Origin: Parasitella parasitica
Taxonomy: Eukaryota > Mucoromycota > Mucoromycetes > Mucorales > Mucoraceae
Length of the DNA: 64,000 bases
NCBI GenBank assembly: GCA_025201805.1
Contig: MU619257.1
Location: forward strand, 12,615 to 76,614
Reading direction: 5' to 3'
Position 1 is the first letter of the stretch, and every line of letters begins with the position of its first letter. The notes below the pieces were generated by a model. It did no database searches. It saw nothing but the letters and a program-made list of their open reading frames with translations, and was not told where the DNA came from. A program made the position numbers and the translations under genes. Shown here piece by piece: positions 24,040 through 35,741 of the stretch.

Positions 24040-27000
24040 ATGCCAGACAAGAGATTCTTTTTAGCAGGGTGTTTGACATTTCTAGTTTTGATAGGTTTGT
24101 CGACATTCTCGAGAAATGTTAGTGTATTTTCTACCCTCAAAAACTTGAATTCACTAAACCGTGGATCGGACGCCCTGTTCACAACTGCCGTAAGTTTTAT
24201 ATTGTACAGTAGTCGTACCACATGTGCTCATTAACGCCTATTTAGAGTGATTGCTCAGATATTCATCACCAAAAAGATCAATGTGCTTTTGTAAAGTCAT
24301 CATGCCAAGGATTCAATGCGCTATACCTCGAGCTTTATTATTGCTCGACGCTTTGGAAGCCAATATCGATAGCAATGCTTGTAAAGTATATTTCAATTTT
24401 CACTCCTATCATAGCTCATATATGTAGTATAAAGCTGCCCTGAACTTATAATAATTGAGCGGACCCCTCTTTTTCCTTAATAGTTTGCGTTCCCCAACTA
24501 ACATAATTGTTCATTTTATAGATAACATGGCTGCTAGTGTTGTTCAGCGCAATTAGTGTCGTGGCATCTGATTTTTTCTGTAATAATTATGCAAATATGA
24601 CCCGATGCAAATCAATTCAACTAAACAACTCATCTATATGCAGGTCCAAATCTTCAAACCATCTCAACCAAGTTGCAGTTGTCTGAAAGCATGGTAACGC
24701 ATACTCACTCGATAGCATATATATATACACAACTTATCAATTGAGCATTATATTTGTAGGCAGGTGTCACTGTGTTGGCTTTAGGCAATGGAAGTTCTGA
24801 CCTATTCAGTACATTTAGGTAAAGCCAAAACCATACAAGTAAATATGCAATTGTACATTGACAAAACATGCCATGTAGTGCAATGGATTCTGGTGCGGGC
24901 TCATTAGCCATTGGAGAGCTCATTGGAGCAGCCTTCTTCATTGTGGCTATAGTGTCCGGGTGTATGGGCATAATTCGGCCGTTTCAATCACAAAAAATTA
25001 CATTCACAAGAGATGCGTCATTCTTGACTGGAGCAGTGGCTATAATGACATGGATCGTGTATCACCAGCAGATCAATTGGTACCATAGTGTTGCATTAGT
25101 ATGCTACTACCTCTCATATGTATGTGCAGTTGTATTTGGTGCATACAGCAGTAATGGCTCGAATAATCCACTGCAGCAAACAGAAGAAAACAAACTACAT
25201 CCTGACGAGTCAACCTATTTGTTCGGGCCTCCTACTGCCAAACCACCGAAATTATCAATTCCTGACAGAGGCTTTTCTTTATCGATTCAGTCTAATTTAT
25301 CAGATCAGAACCATCTTGGCCATGTTATCCGTCCCATGTCTGCCAATTCATCACGTCGCTCTGTGTATTATTCTGCAGTCCCAAGATCAGCTAGCACAAA
25401 TGGTTCCATCATGTCTATTGCCACCAGAGGCTACCGTCGTCCAATGACACCAAGAATTGGCATTCGAACATCTGTTTTTGGAGCAATCGAGGTATACAAA
25501 AGAGAGAAAGTGTGTGTGATTGAAGTGATTTAAAACTAAACTACAGCGTATAGTTTCAAGAACAAGTAAACCATATACGCAAAGCCAGCCATAGTTCACA
25601 ACACATTATGTCTCCTATTTATCCGCAACAGCGTCGACATCGACAGCAATCGATGCCACCTCCTATGTGGCAAACATTGCAACTGCCTTCATCTCAGGAT
25701 ATCAACAGACGACAACGAGCTTCTACGATGACTGACCATCCTTTGCCTACAGCAGCACCTTCCATTCATGTGTTATCTCCCTCCGCTAACCAGCAGGAAG
25801 ACTACTTTACATTTATATCTGCACAACACAGCCAGCCCCTTTTTCATATTCAACCCTCATCCCCTCCTCATGCTCCTGCACTTTCACCTGCACCTGCAAT
25901 TTCATCATCGAATGGTGTGACGACGCCAAAGATTCCTGAAATTCGACTTGCTGTTGCGCCCACAACTTTACTGGCACCTGATGCCAGGTCCGTACATAGC
26001 TTGGCTCCTCCAAGTGTCATTTCAGACTATGATTTGTTTGTGTCGGCTCGTCAGAGCTTTGAACTGGGCCCTTCATCTGCAAACCCCTCTTTTCATAAGA
26101 ATCTGGCAGAGCATATCATGAGTGCAGGTATGGCACACGACCCTCTCTTTCTGGAACCACCTAGTCTGCTACAGACCCTATTCCCTACCTTGCAGGATTG
26201 GAGCCAAAAGTCATCGTTTTCCAAATTAAGCGCTGTAGCAGCACTGCCATTGGTTTTCGTATTCACATTGACCCTGCCTGTAGCAGAAATCGACCAAATC
26301 AAAGTGGACGACATTGAAGTGCTCGACGATGATGACGACGGCGACAACGGCCATGAGGAAGAGAATATTATAAGCTACTTGTCCGTGCCTACAGCGGGAG
26401 CCACAGCGACTGCAGCATCCGGTCATGATCTGGCAAAAGTCATGGTAGACGACATCGACACCAAGCAGGGATGGAATAAACAACTGTTGATGGTTCAGTG
26501 TGTCATTAGCACCGCATTCATTCTATGCGTATTTGCTGGTAAATAGAACATCTATCTATGTCCATTCCCCATGTACTAATGTATGCACCAATTCTTGTAT
26601 ATAGCCAACAAGGTCATTCCGTCTTTTGTTGTTTCTGTGGGCATTGCTGCTGGTGTAGCGCTGGCATGCTACATCAAGAAAACAACAGATAAGAATGAGC
26701 CTCCATCCTGGTTTTGGATGCTATCCTTTGTCGGATTCTTTGTAGCATTAAACTGGATTTTTTTGCTCGCAAACGAAGTGGTTGGATTGTTGCAGGCTAT
26801 CGGCCAAATTTTTTCTATCAGTGAAGCTATCATGGGATTAACCGTGTTTGCGCTTGTAAGTAATAACGATATTAAACATACAAACCGGCCAAGCTAATGT
26901 GCGCTCCACTTGTAGGGAAATAGTGTTGGTGATTTTGTTGCCAATACTGCTATAGCTAAAATGGGGTTCCCTACCATGGCGATTTCTGCTTGCTATGCTG

Positions 27001-27306
27001 GCCCTCTCCTAAGTAAGTATTATATGGGCTGTTCGAGTGTTCTTGATCTAATTGTGAGCACATGTAGATATGGTTTTAGGTGTAGGTATCTCATCCTTGT
27101 ACCAGCTTTGGAAAACGGGGCGATCGTATCAGCTTGATATAGCGCCAACCATTATCATTTCGTCTGTTGGATTGCTCACAGTGCTGATGAGCACGTTGGT
27201 AGCGGTTAGTGTGAATAGATACCGCGTCACCAAACAGCTGGGATGGTGGATGATTTCAGTATACTGCGTATGCTGTGGAGTCAACCTTTTGCTTGAATTT
27301 CATTAA
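24040..27306 (+). CDS. Sodium/calcium exchanger, NCLX (SLC8B1) type
   Basis: Ten exons (24040-24189, 24246-24380, 24522-24579, 24644-24693, 24760-24818, 24879-25491, 25554-26538, 26605-26855, 26916-27012, 27068-27306) give 878 aa, all in phase. It is a multi-pass cation antiporter of the Ca2+/cation exchanger superfamily. The luminal head has SDCSDIHHQKDQCAFVKSSC, a Cys pattern typical of NCLX-type proteins. The first alpha repeat includes VTVLALGNGSSDLFS; the second is GNSVGDFVANTAIAKMG. They are split by a long hydrophilic loop (about residues 245-510) rich in Ser/Pro with an acidic run (DDDDDGDNGHEEE). Animal NCLX is mitochondrial; fungal relatives may be vacuolar or ER, so location is left open. 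Confidence 0.93.
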
Positions 27307-27440
27307 TAAATCGTGATGGCATGTAAATACATGAGAATAAGGAGTTGCAAAAATAAACTTGGTTCCTTTCAAATCGTTCTTTTCTTCTTAAATGCGACGC
27401 TCCTTTCTTTTCATCTAATTTTTGTGTTCTATATTGTCGA

Positions 27441-29434
27441 ATGAGTGAAGGTATGCAATATTATTCCTGCACACATAAGAGGACACCCATACCCACAGAG
27501 TTACTTTGCTGTGTAGTAGTCGGTCATGTCAAAAGCTCACATACCTGTCACTGGAGAGTACCACAGTGGTCTCAGTTACGTCTTGGTATTGAATACAGCA
27601 GCCCGCCATTGCTATTTGATGATTTGAAATGGTAACGTAGCAACCATGCTGGCATACACACATATTTACTTTTTCATACAGGTCGATCAAAGTAAGACTG
27701 CATATAAATGTGTGAATACCCAAGAGCTAACATCAAACGCAGCTATTTAAAGGCAAAATAAAGAGTCCTGATGTAAGTATCGCTTGCATTGCCATTTTGT
27801 AGCTATTGATTGTGCGTACAGATGCTATCCATCTACGTGCAAATCCATGAAACTTCGCCTGGATCGCTGAGAGGAATAAGAAAGAACGTACAGCTCTCAA
27901 TCAAGATCAATAATACAAACCCATCGAGCTATTACAACGATTTTGGCGTAGGAAAAAGTATATTCGGACTTCTTTACATGCAAATAACCTTTCTTACTGG
28001 TTCTGATTAGGGTTGCAGCCCGTTTGGTTTAGTGAGAGTAATGCTCCTTGCTTGTGACAACAAAAAAAAAAAAAGGGAAAACGCTAACATGGGCTTGTAG
28101 AAAACACAAAATGGGGAGAAGATTCATTAGGCACACTATCGAGTATTATTCCTTTTTTGAGTCGAGATCAGCTCTCCTTATCAGTCAACATAACCATCCT
28201 CAAGTCTGAAATGAATAACAAGGCTGCAATCCCAACCATTACTCCGCCTTTTTCCAGGTACATTGATTCATCCGAGTTCTCGGATGTTTCGTTTCGTATT
28301 GTTGAGGAAGACGAGGACTTGGAATATGCCGCAAAAGCAAGCAAAAGGGACAGCTCTTTGCAGAGAGAAACGTCTGCGTCGTCCCCTACTGAACAGCCGC
28401 AGGATGAGGCAGATGCCAAAAAAGAACGTATCTTTCATGGCCATAAGAATATACTGGCTGCTATATCTCCGTGGTTCCATATGCTGTTTACAAATGGCAT
28501 GAAGGAATCACTGCAAAATGAGATCACCATTACTGGTGTCAAGCACGATATATTCTACAGGCTGCTGAAATACTGCTATACGTTCAAAATGGACATTGAT
28601 GGGGTTACGGATGCTTACGAGATGCTCCGAGCCTCAGATCGTTTTCAGATTGTAAATATAAGAGAGGAAGCCTTGTGTTATTTGCGCCAGGAATTGGACG
28701 AGCACAATATATGGGATATTTGGGAATGTGCAGACATGTACGGCTGCGAAAAGACGATAAATACCTGTGTGTCTTATGCCAGTGTGGAAATGAAGACTTT
28801 GGTCAAACATCCTTCGTGGATTTATGCAAAACCACGAGTGATAAAAATGGCGCTAGATATAGAAGTAGGCGACTTGCCTGAAGAAACAGAACTGTACGAG
28901 GCAGTGTTGGCCTGGGCAAGTCAAAGAGGCGCCAATATTACGATGGTTTCAGAAGAGGACAGCAAAGAGGAGCCAAACAAGAAAGATGTTGGTGGCATGT
29001 CCATGACTAGAACACAGCTGCTGTCCTCTGTCGTCAATGTAGAGCCCTTGGCAATATCAGCTGCAGTTATTGAAGATGAAGATGAAGAGGACGAGGACGA
29101 GGAAGAAGAAGAAGAAACAGATTACAGCCATAAAGTAATCACAATACCAGATCCCAAAGAGCTTGAATCAGACTTAGCCAGCGTTCTACAATGCATTCGA
29201 TTTCCAATGATGCCGCCCGAATATCTGGCAAATCGAGTAGAGAGGAATACGTTCATCATGAGTATCGATGGCATGCGGGACATGGTAAGCTGAATAGAGG
29301 CAAAGCTATTACATGCTGGCTAAACGTTTTATTTTCAGTTGTATGAAGCTTACAAATATCATGCGGTTTTAGGGACATCTTCCTCATTTAGATGCCAACC
29401 CCGTAGAGCCCAAATAGAGAACGATGAGCTCTAA
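27441..29434 (+). CDS. BTB-BACK domain protein with N-terminal MATH-like region
   Basis: Eight exons: 27441-27450, 27517-27631, 27682-27691, 27743-27772, 27822-27947, 28019-28037, 28101-29284 and 29339-29434, 529 aa. Three exons are 10, 10 and 19 nt, so the N terminus is easily missed. The BTB/POZ domain spans about residues 150-270 (SDVSFRIVEE ... RIFHGHKNILAAISPWF ... MLFTNGMKESL), followed by a BACK region (ALCYLRQELDEHNIWDIWE onward). The first 130 residues have alternating strands ending SEKNTKWGEDSLGTL and LSLSVNITIL, which resembles a MATH fold; this is tentative. A Glu/Asp run lies near residue 440. Such proteins often serve as Cullin-3 adaptors; the target is unknown. The stop is 93 bp from the next start. 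Confidence 0.85.
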
Positions 29435-29527
29435 TGATTTATACCTATAAAACAAAGAAATGCCAAAAAAGTCCGAAAATCATCCCTTTTACTCGTTTTA
29501 CTCCTTATCTTTCAATAATAAAATAAA

Positions 29528-31243
29528 ATGGATTCAAGTGAATCAGATAGAATACTACCGACTACAAATCACACACGGTATCAGTCAATAGGCCCCACTG
29601 AGCCAGAAGAGCAGGTAACCGCACACACTATTGTCCATTTGGATACATATTGAGCAGTGTCTGCAACTAGGCAAACCCAGTCCAGCATAAAATAGGCGCT
29701 ATCGCACTCGTTGCCATGGCCGTTTTACTGTTTAGTGGTGTGGTCGTTTGCGGACTCACTGCCGCAGATGATCACCCGTCTTTCAATAACGGCACTCACG
29801 TTTTTGCGCCAACCGTCATCTTTATTTCTTTAGATGGAACCGTTAATCAGGATCTTGAATTTCACATTACACCTGTATTAAGTGCAATGGGTAAGTTGGT
29901 GGGTACGGCTAGTGCGATATGCATGTTCTTACAGTATCGTATAGCGGATAATGGAGTTAGGGCAGAATACATGACACCGTCCTTTCCGGTAAGGATGCTC
30001 CCAATACATAGCACACTCTTTTTTATATATATATATATATATATATACTGAGATCCACTGTATACAGCCCATTACCTTTCCAAACCACTGGTCACTAGTT
30101 ACAGGCCTCTACCCAGAAGCGCATGGAATTGTAGGAAACTACTTTTACGATGCTAATCTGAATGATAGCTTTTACTACAAAAGCCCTGACAAAAGCTGGG
30201 ACTCTAAATGGTGGGGTGGTGAGCCGGTAAGAACTTCTTTCATGCATCTGATGCCACAAATATTCACGCATTCTCGTATAGATTTGGATTACTGCTGTGC
30301 AACAGAACAAAAGGTCTGGCGTCATAATGTGGCCTGGATGTAGCACAGAATTCAATGGGGTTCGTCCAAGTTATTCTGTTGCTTACAGTGATTATGTTAC
30401 AATTGACGATAAAGTGGACCAAGTATTCGATTGGGTTGATTTGCCCTTGGAAGATAGACCTCAGTTCATTGGGCTATATGTGCCCGAGATTGATCAATCG
30501 GGCCATGCACATGGACCTTACGCTAACGAGGCAAGCCATTCATACCTGTAGTAACGACAGTACAGTGCAGGCGCTAACTAGCTCTCAAACCTTAGACACT
30601 GTCAGCGTTGCATTTAGCAGACCAAGGTATAGGCCGTCTATTAGAGGGTCTGAAGCAAAGAAATCTGACAGATATAGTCAACGTCATTGTTGTAAGTGAC
30701 CATGGCATGTCAGCAACCGATAGCTCCCGGTTAATCTACTATGATGATGTTTTGACACAAAAAGAACTGGATATGATCTGGACAATCGAAGCTTTTCCTA
30801 CATTAGGCATTCGACCTCGTCTTGACCTCGATCAAGATGAAGTTGTTGAAATACTGTACCAAGCATTCCGCCGACATTACGACTCATTAGAAACACCACA
30901 TTTTAAAGTTTATAAAAAGCAAGACTTTCCAGATCGTTTCCATTTTCGTGACAATGTCAGAATCCCACCTTTGCTTGTACTGCCTGATGCTGGCTGGAAC
31001 TTTGTAAAACATAAAGACTATCATGGTGGCGCACCCTACCAACCTCGCGGTGTCCATGGCTATGACAACTTGTCGCCTGAGTCAAGAGCCATATTTGTTG
31101 CCCAAGGACCCAACTTTCCCAAGGGTAAAACCGCAGCACCCTTTTGGAATATTGAGCTGTACAATGTCATGTCGAGAATTTTGCACTTGAAACCGGCGAG
31201 CAATAATAATACATTAAATGGCATTTTAGAAATTTCTGAATAA
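29528..31243 (+). CDS. Ectonucleotide pyrophosphatase/phosphodiesterase family protein
   Basis: Six exons: 29528-29614, 29671-29890, 29945-29988, 30068-30226, 30282-30530 and 30596-31243, 468 aa. It is a type II membrane protein: a short cytosolic tail, then GAIALVAMAVLLFSGVVVCG, then the alkaline-phosphatase-fold catalytic domain outside or in the lumen. Metal and nucleophile positions of the NPP family are visible: FISLDG (Asp), PITFPNHWSLVTGLYPEAHG (Thr nucleophile and Asn), VPEIDQSGHAHGP (Asp, His), VSDHGM (Asp, His) and GVHGYDN (His). The last intron starts GC (gcaagc at 30531), a non-canonical GC-AG intron that restores ANETLSALHLADQGIG. The enzyme would cleave nucleotide phosphodiester/pyrophosphate bonds; substrate unknown. 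Confidence 0.92.
30026..30050. repeat. (TA)n microsatellite in intron 3
   Basis: An AT dinucleotide run lies inside the third intron of the phosphodiesterase gene. Confidence 0.8.
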
Positions 31244-31377
31244 AGGTTATTGCCACGTAGCGGAAAGAAAATTATGCTGTGATTTTTGCACATGTCGCGT
31301 AATATGCACAGAGTATTTTCTGCTTGGATGTAATAATCCCTATATCCGTGTTTGTTACAGCGGTAGTAAGCTTTCAG

Positions 31378-31640
31378 CGTTCCAAGGCCTGTCATATTTT
31401 TAGCTGCATTAATGTCTCGTAGCCAAATTGTATGACATGGTTTGCAGACAAGAGCACTTTGACCTTTGACATTTGGACGTGCCTCCAAGCCCTTGGTGAT
31501 ACATTGATTGCAAACTCTGGATGGCAGAAGTTTGTCAGTCGGTATGAACAGAAGGTCACAAGCAGCCTCTCTTTCTTCAAGTAGCGCCACCACAACAGAA
31601 AAGCAACAGCCTTTCGAGATGCTAGGGGCATTTGACACAA
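31378..31640 (-). pseudogene. Fanzor/TnpB-like nuclease remnant (C-terminal zinc-finger end)
   Basis: A minus-strand frame contains PSRVCNQCITKG ... SALVCKPCHTIWLRDINAAKNM. The two CxxC pairs followed by RDxNAAKNM are the C-terminal zinc ribbon and last RuvC motif of TnpB/OrfB proteins and of their eukaryotic relatives, the Fanzor RNA-guided nucleases. An overlapping frame carries upstream-looking residues (KAVAFLLWWRYLKKERLLVTF), so the copy is frameshifted. The rest of the protein is not found nearby. It lies between the phosphodiesterase stop and the polymerase delta gene, opposite to both. The TnpB-like signature is clear; assignment to Fanzor rather than another domesticated TnpB is inference. 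Confidence 0.7.
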
Positions 31641-31853
31641 AGATTAATCATTGCACATTGATAGGGTGCCATGTACGGATATACTGTCAAGGTACTGTAT
31701 TTTCAAGAAATGGCATTTCAACTGTCCAGATTGCAAGAGCTTCCCGATAGTTGCTTAAACAGGTCACAATAACCAGCGATGCAAATCGCGGGTAGACTAA
31801 ACATCTTTGGCTTCGCGTTTACTGTTTTCTCTGTTGAGCTTGTTAGGAAGAAA

Positions 31854-33601
31854 ATGACAACGCCAGTGTAAGAATGACGGACGGGAACATCAAGTTATAT
31901 ACTGATTTTTGCTAATATAGAACACAATTTTGCAGTTCCCCATCTGATGATCATAGCGTCATTGAACGCAAACCATCCAGCTATGATGAACTTGAGGGTC
32001 TTCGAGAGCAATTGATTATTAAAAAGCATTCATATAACCAGCAATATGCTAGCATGTACTATATTCGTTTATTGAAAATTCGCCAAGCTCTGTCTGATGC
32101 ATGCGAACTAAAGTGGGCATCATTACCTGGTAGAGCTATGCTGCAAAATGATTCATTGAAAACATACTAATGGCCTTGAAAGAAAAACCTAGATATATTC
32201 ACAAGATTCTCGAGATTCAGCCTGGAGAATTATGCTACATGTTGGGTACGATATATTTAGAAATGCCAGCAAAGCCCAATGTCATGAACAGTTTAGAAGA
32301 TGAGGATACGATCACCAACCCCGAGACGCCGGATAAATACAAAAGCGACGCTGATATTGTATCCTTGGAGGATGAATCAGGGCGAGTCGAGATTTCTGGT
32401 AGTTGCCTGGATAGAGAATTACTGGTTACAGGCACGATTGTTGGTATTTTAGGCAAAGAGATTGCCACAGGCGCATTTGAAGCCATTGATATTTGCTTGC
32501 CTGGCATGGCAGATCAGGATCCTTTACCAGCACAAACACAAGGTAAAAATTGCATGTGCAAATGCCACAGTGTATATTGATATGTATCATAGTTGTAGAG
32601 CACCCAAAATTTGTTGCGATCTTATCTGGATTGAGTATTGGGGCTGATGATCAACTCGATATGAAGACGCAGTTGCTAGCAGAGTTTTTATCTGGTGAGT
32701 TGGGGAGTTCGGCGGATATAGTGTCCAGTTCAAAGATATCTAGAGTTATTTTGGCGGGCAATTCTGTTACGAAAGCGACAAAAGAAGCGATCAAAAGCAA
32801 AGGGCCGGTAAGTCTATGCCCTATTTGGCTGCCGCAAAACGCATGCTCATCAGGACTATTTGATAGAAAAAATATGGCTACGATTCTTCTACATTCGATG
32901 CTTCGCCCATGCTGCAGCTGGATGAGATGCTGGAGGATATCTGCAGCTCAGTTGATGTAGACATCATGCCTGGTCCAACGGATCCAGCACCCTTACACAT
33001 GCCACAGCAACCCATGCACCCTTCCATGCTTAAACGTGCCCATCAACTATCCACATTTCACAGCGTAACAAACCCATACTGGTGCAAAGTAGATAATGTT
33101 ACGTAAGTGGCACGAATAAAACGACGCACTAGACTGTATACTGATCAAGCTGTTTGTAGTTTCCTCGGTACATCAGGCCAAAATATAGACGACATATACA
33201 AATACTTGGATTCAGTGGACCGTATCAAAATGGCTGAAATTTGCATGTTTTGGAGACACATGGCACCTTCAGCGCCTGATACGCTGTGGTCCTATCCATT
33301 CAACGATAGAGATCCTTTTATCATTGAAAGAACGCCTCATGTTTATTTTATCGGTAATCAACCGCAATTCGAAGATAGCCTATTGCTTGGTAAGTACAAA
33401 ATTTAAAACCATGCTAATTGTCTTTACTGACTTCTTGCGTTAGGTCCCAATGGTCAAAAAGTGCGCGTAATTCTAGTACCTTCATTTGCAGAGACTGGTA
33501 TTATGGTGCTTGTGAATCTTGGGACATTAGAATGTAATGCAGTCCACATCAGTGAAAATGGCATTCGAACTGTTGTTGAGAGCATGGAGACAGACGGGTA
33601 G
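31854..33601 (+). CDS. POL31: DNA polymerase delta small (second) subunit
   Basis: Seven exons: 31854-31867, 31936-32129, 32183-32542, 32599-32807, 32867-33102, 33160-33389 and 33444-33601, 466 aa, almost the same length as human POLD2. It is the regulatory B-subunit of the replicative polymerase delta. Features: ILEIQPGELCYMLGTIYLEM (OB-fold), the inactive phosphoesterase-like domain with FVAILSGLSIG, DIMPGPTDPAPLHMPQQPMH, TFLGTSGQNIDDIYKY and SAPDTLWSYPFNDRDPF, and the C-terminal PHVYFIGNQPQFE. Exon 1 is only 14 nt (MTTPV split). Calcineurin-like metal ligands are degenerate, as usual for this subunit. All junctions are in phase. Confidence 0.96.
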
Positions 33602-35061
33602 ACCAAATGAGGATCAACGAAATTCAACTGTTTTTAGACTCCAACATAAAAAGCGTATTCAATAAATATTACAGTACTAGTTCCAATGTTGCACTATACC
33701 CTCGGTCCTTGATATGCAACATGAAAATGAATAAGAAGTGCAAGTGTTAGTTTCATTTTGTATGCAATGTCACATATTTTAATGAGTTTAGAAGCCCACA
33801 GGCGATGCGAACAAGTGTAACAATCGAGAACTGGTGCGTAATCAGTTAAGACTTCACTTCTGGATAGCTTAAGCATCCCTTAGTAATCACTTTTTTCGTG
33901 ATTATAATGATTTTAAAGTGGTTACGTATTTTTCATAAAATTCACAAGTAACACCAACAATCGTTCTGATGGCTGTTCTGGAGATGGTGGAAATGCACAA
34001 TTCCACAGCGCTTGTAAACATCATTTTCAATCATATTAACCTTTCTGACTCTGTCAATATTGTCTTTTCTCCTCATAATTTGTGGGACTAATTTTTAATA
34101 TGATTCGTTTAATTTATAGATCAGTAAATCTATGAAGGTCGTACAAAATATATTAATCTTTGATGGTCTTTCAGAACACTCTCTCAACTATTATTCTTTA
34201 TACGGAATTTCCTACAGTACAGTGGCTCCAAGCCCAAAGTTCGCTTTTCCAAATATCGAATTCGCTTTTTTTTTACTTGGCCAAAGTTCCTTTTTGGGAA
34301 ATGGTCCAAATTCGGTTTTGCATAGCTCCAAGTTTGCTTTTGTATTCGGTCAAATTCGCTTTGGTTAGAGCAAAGTTCGCACTTTCATCAACAACTTTAA
34401 TAGCCTAGGGGCACTCGAAAAAAAATTTCTTCAAAGTAGTTCTAGCAAACTACGGATCAGTGACGGTAATGAAAAAGTTGTAGATAGATTGTTTCTCTTT
34501 TTCCTTTGCCACTTTGCAATGCAAAATTGCTATATTAGTCAGATAGGACAGAATATTCAAAGAGCTTCGAATTACCATTTATAAAATGGAAACCGGGTGC
34601 TTATGTTGTATCTATATAAAGGCTACATTTGTCATATCTAACATAGCTACGATGTACGGATCATGATATTAATTGTTGGTAATTCTTTTGCAATAAGAAG
34701 GAATAAGCTACAAGTTGTAATTGAACCTCTTGCAAGGTTCTAGGCTTATTTAAAAATTACATCAAGATCAGATCAACCCAATTTTCTCTTTTAATGTAAA
34801 ATAGAAGAATAGGTCTGTCCTGGAAGTGCAGTGATTTAATAAGGTTTGACACTTCCTTTCAAACATCAGATGTTATGTGGATAAACATTGATTGAGATAT
34901 GATGTGTCAATATCCCAACCGGAAGTCAAACTCAAGTAAACTCTATCCTGAACACAATTCGAGAACATATCCTAATGAATCATGTTCCTTAATTGTAATT
35001 CAACATTACATGTTCATGGACAATAGATACAATCTGTCATTCCATTCTATAAATCACACCG
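33602..35061. other. Repeat-rich intergenic region
   Basis: No supported gene. Near 33905-33694 on the minus strand a peptide VLTDYAPVLDCYT resembles the third domain of elongation factor 1A, possibly a decayed retrocopy. At 34235-34382 a motif close to aaagttcgctttt recurs irregularly about seven times. The rest is AT-rich with no recognisable feature. Confidence 0.4.
34235..34382. repeat. Imperfect clustered repeat (aaagttcgctttt-like)
   Basis: About seven degenerate copies of a 12-14 bp motif occur over about 150 bp, with irregular spacing of about 17-30 bp. No known element. Confidence 0.5.
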
Positions 35062-35344
35062 TGTCTCACACTTGTATCTTATCTCGCCGTCAGTCTACTT
35101 AGATTCACTAGTATATAAACCATCATTTTTTCCATGTGTTAAACGAGATCTTTACCTGATTAATTCCCAACCATTTTATTTGAATAATTTCTCATTCTGA
35201 TAAATCAAGATATATTTTAGTATAAATAGAGACCATATCTTAGGTCAATAAAAGTCTTCAGTTTTGTATCTGGTTTTATTCAGAAAAGTCTTTATTACTT
35301 TATACAAATCATATTTACATAACATTACGCTGCGCCCTTTGACA
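35062..35344 (+). mobile_element. Long terminal repeat, 283 bp
   Basis: It begins TGTC and ends GACA, the inverted ends of an LTR, and includes a TATA-like tataaatagaga and an aataaa-like signal. One base later comes TGGCACAACAGTG, the place and TGG start expected of a primer-binding site. The identical-length reverse copy is at 39541-39823. No gag/pol is recognisable, so this is a relic or non-autonomous element. Confidence 0.7.
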
Positions 35345-35741
35345 CTGGCACAACAGTGCTGATTATATAAACAAGACGCTGTTAAGCAATCCAGAAATAG
35401 TGCGTATAATTGTTGACTCTCTTATTGGTGGTAATGTATCGATATTTGTATTACGCGTTCGAAAACACTTATGTACAAGTCGTATATATGTAGATATGGA
35501 TGTGGATGTTCCTCCTGATAGCTATTCAGTAGCCCCGACTGAGTGGGCTGATGGCAGTCGGTCAGACACGATTTATGCGTCCGCAAAGCTCCCCCCCCCC
35601 CCCGATTTTAATTGAAACACAATATCGACTTAATCAGGCGAAAATGTATGTGTTTATTAATATGAAAGAAAAGAATTAATAAAACAAATGCTATATTGCA
35701 ATCGATCTTTTTGATCATTATTGCAAGCATTGGGAGACAAG
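35062..35741 (+). repeat. Left arm of a large inverted repeat (LTR plus internal sequence)
   Basis: This 680-bp arm is nearly identical to the reverse complement of 39147-39823 (677 bp). The three-base size difference equals the length change of one homopolymer (C13 here, 10 there). By eye I saw one substitution besides. The outer 283 bp is an LTR (next entry). Inside it lie an open frame of 71 aa (35400-35615) starting MRIIVDSLIGGNVSIF and the first codons of a gene fragment that continues only on this side. Confidence 0.9.
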
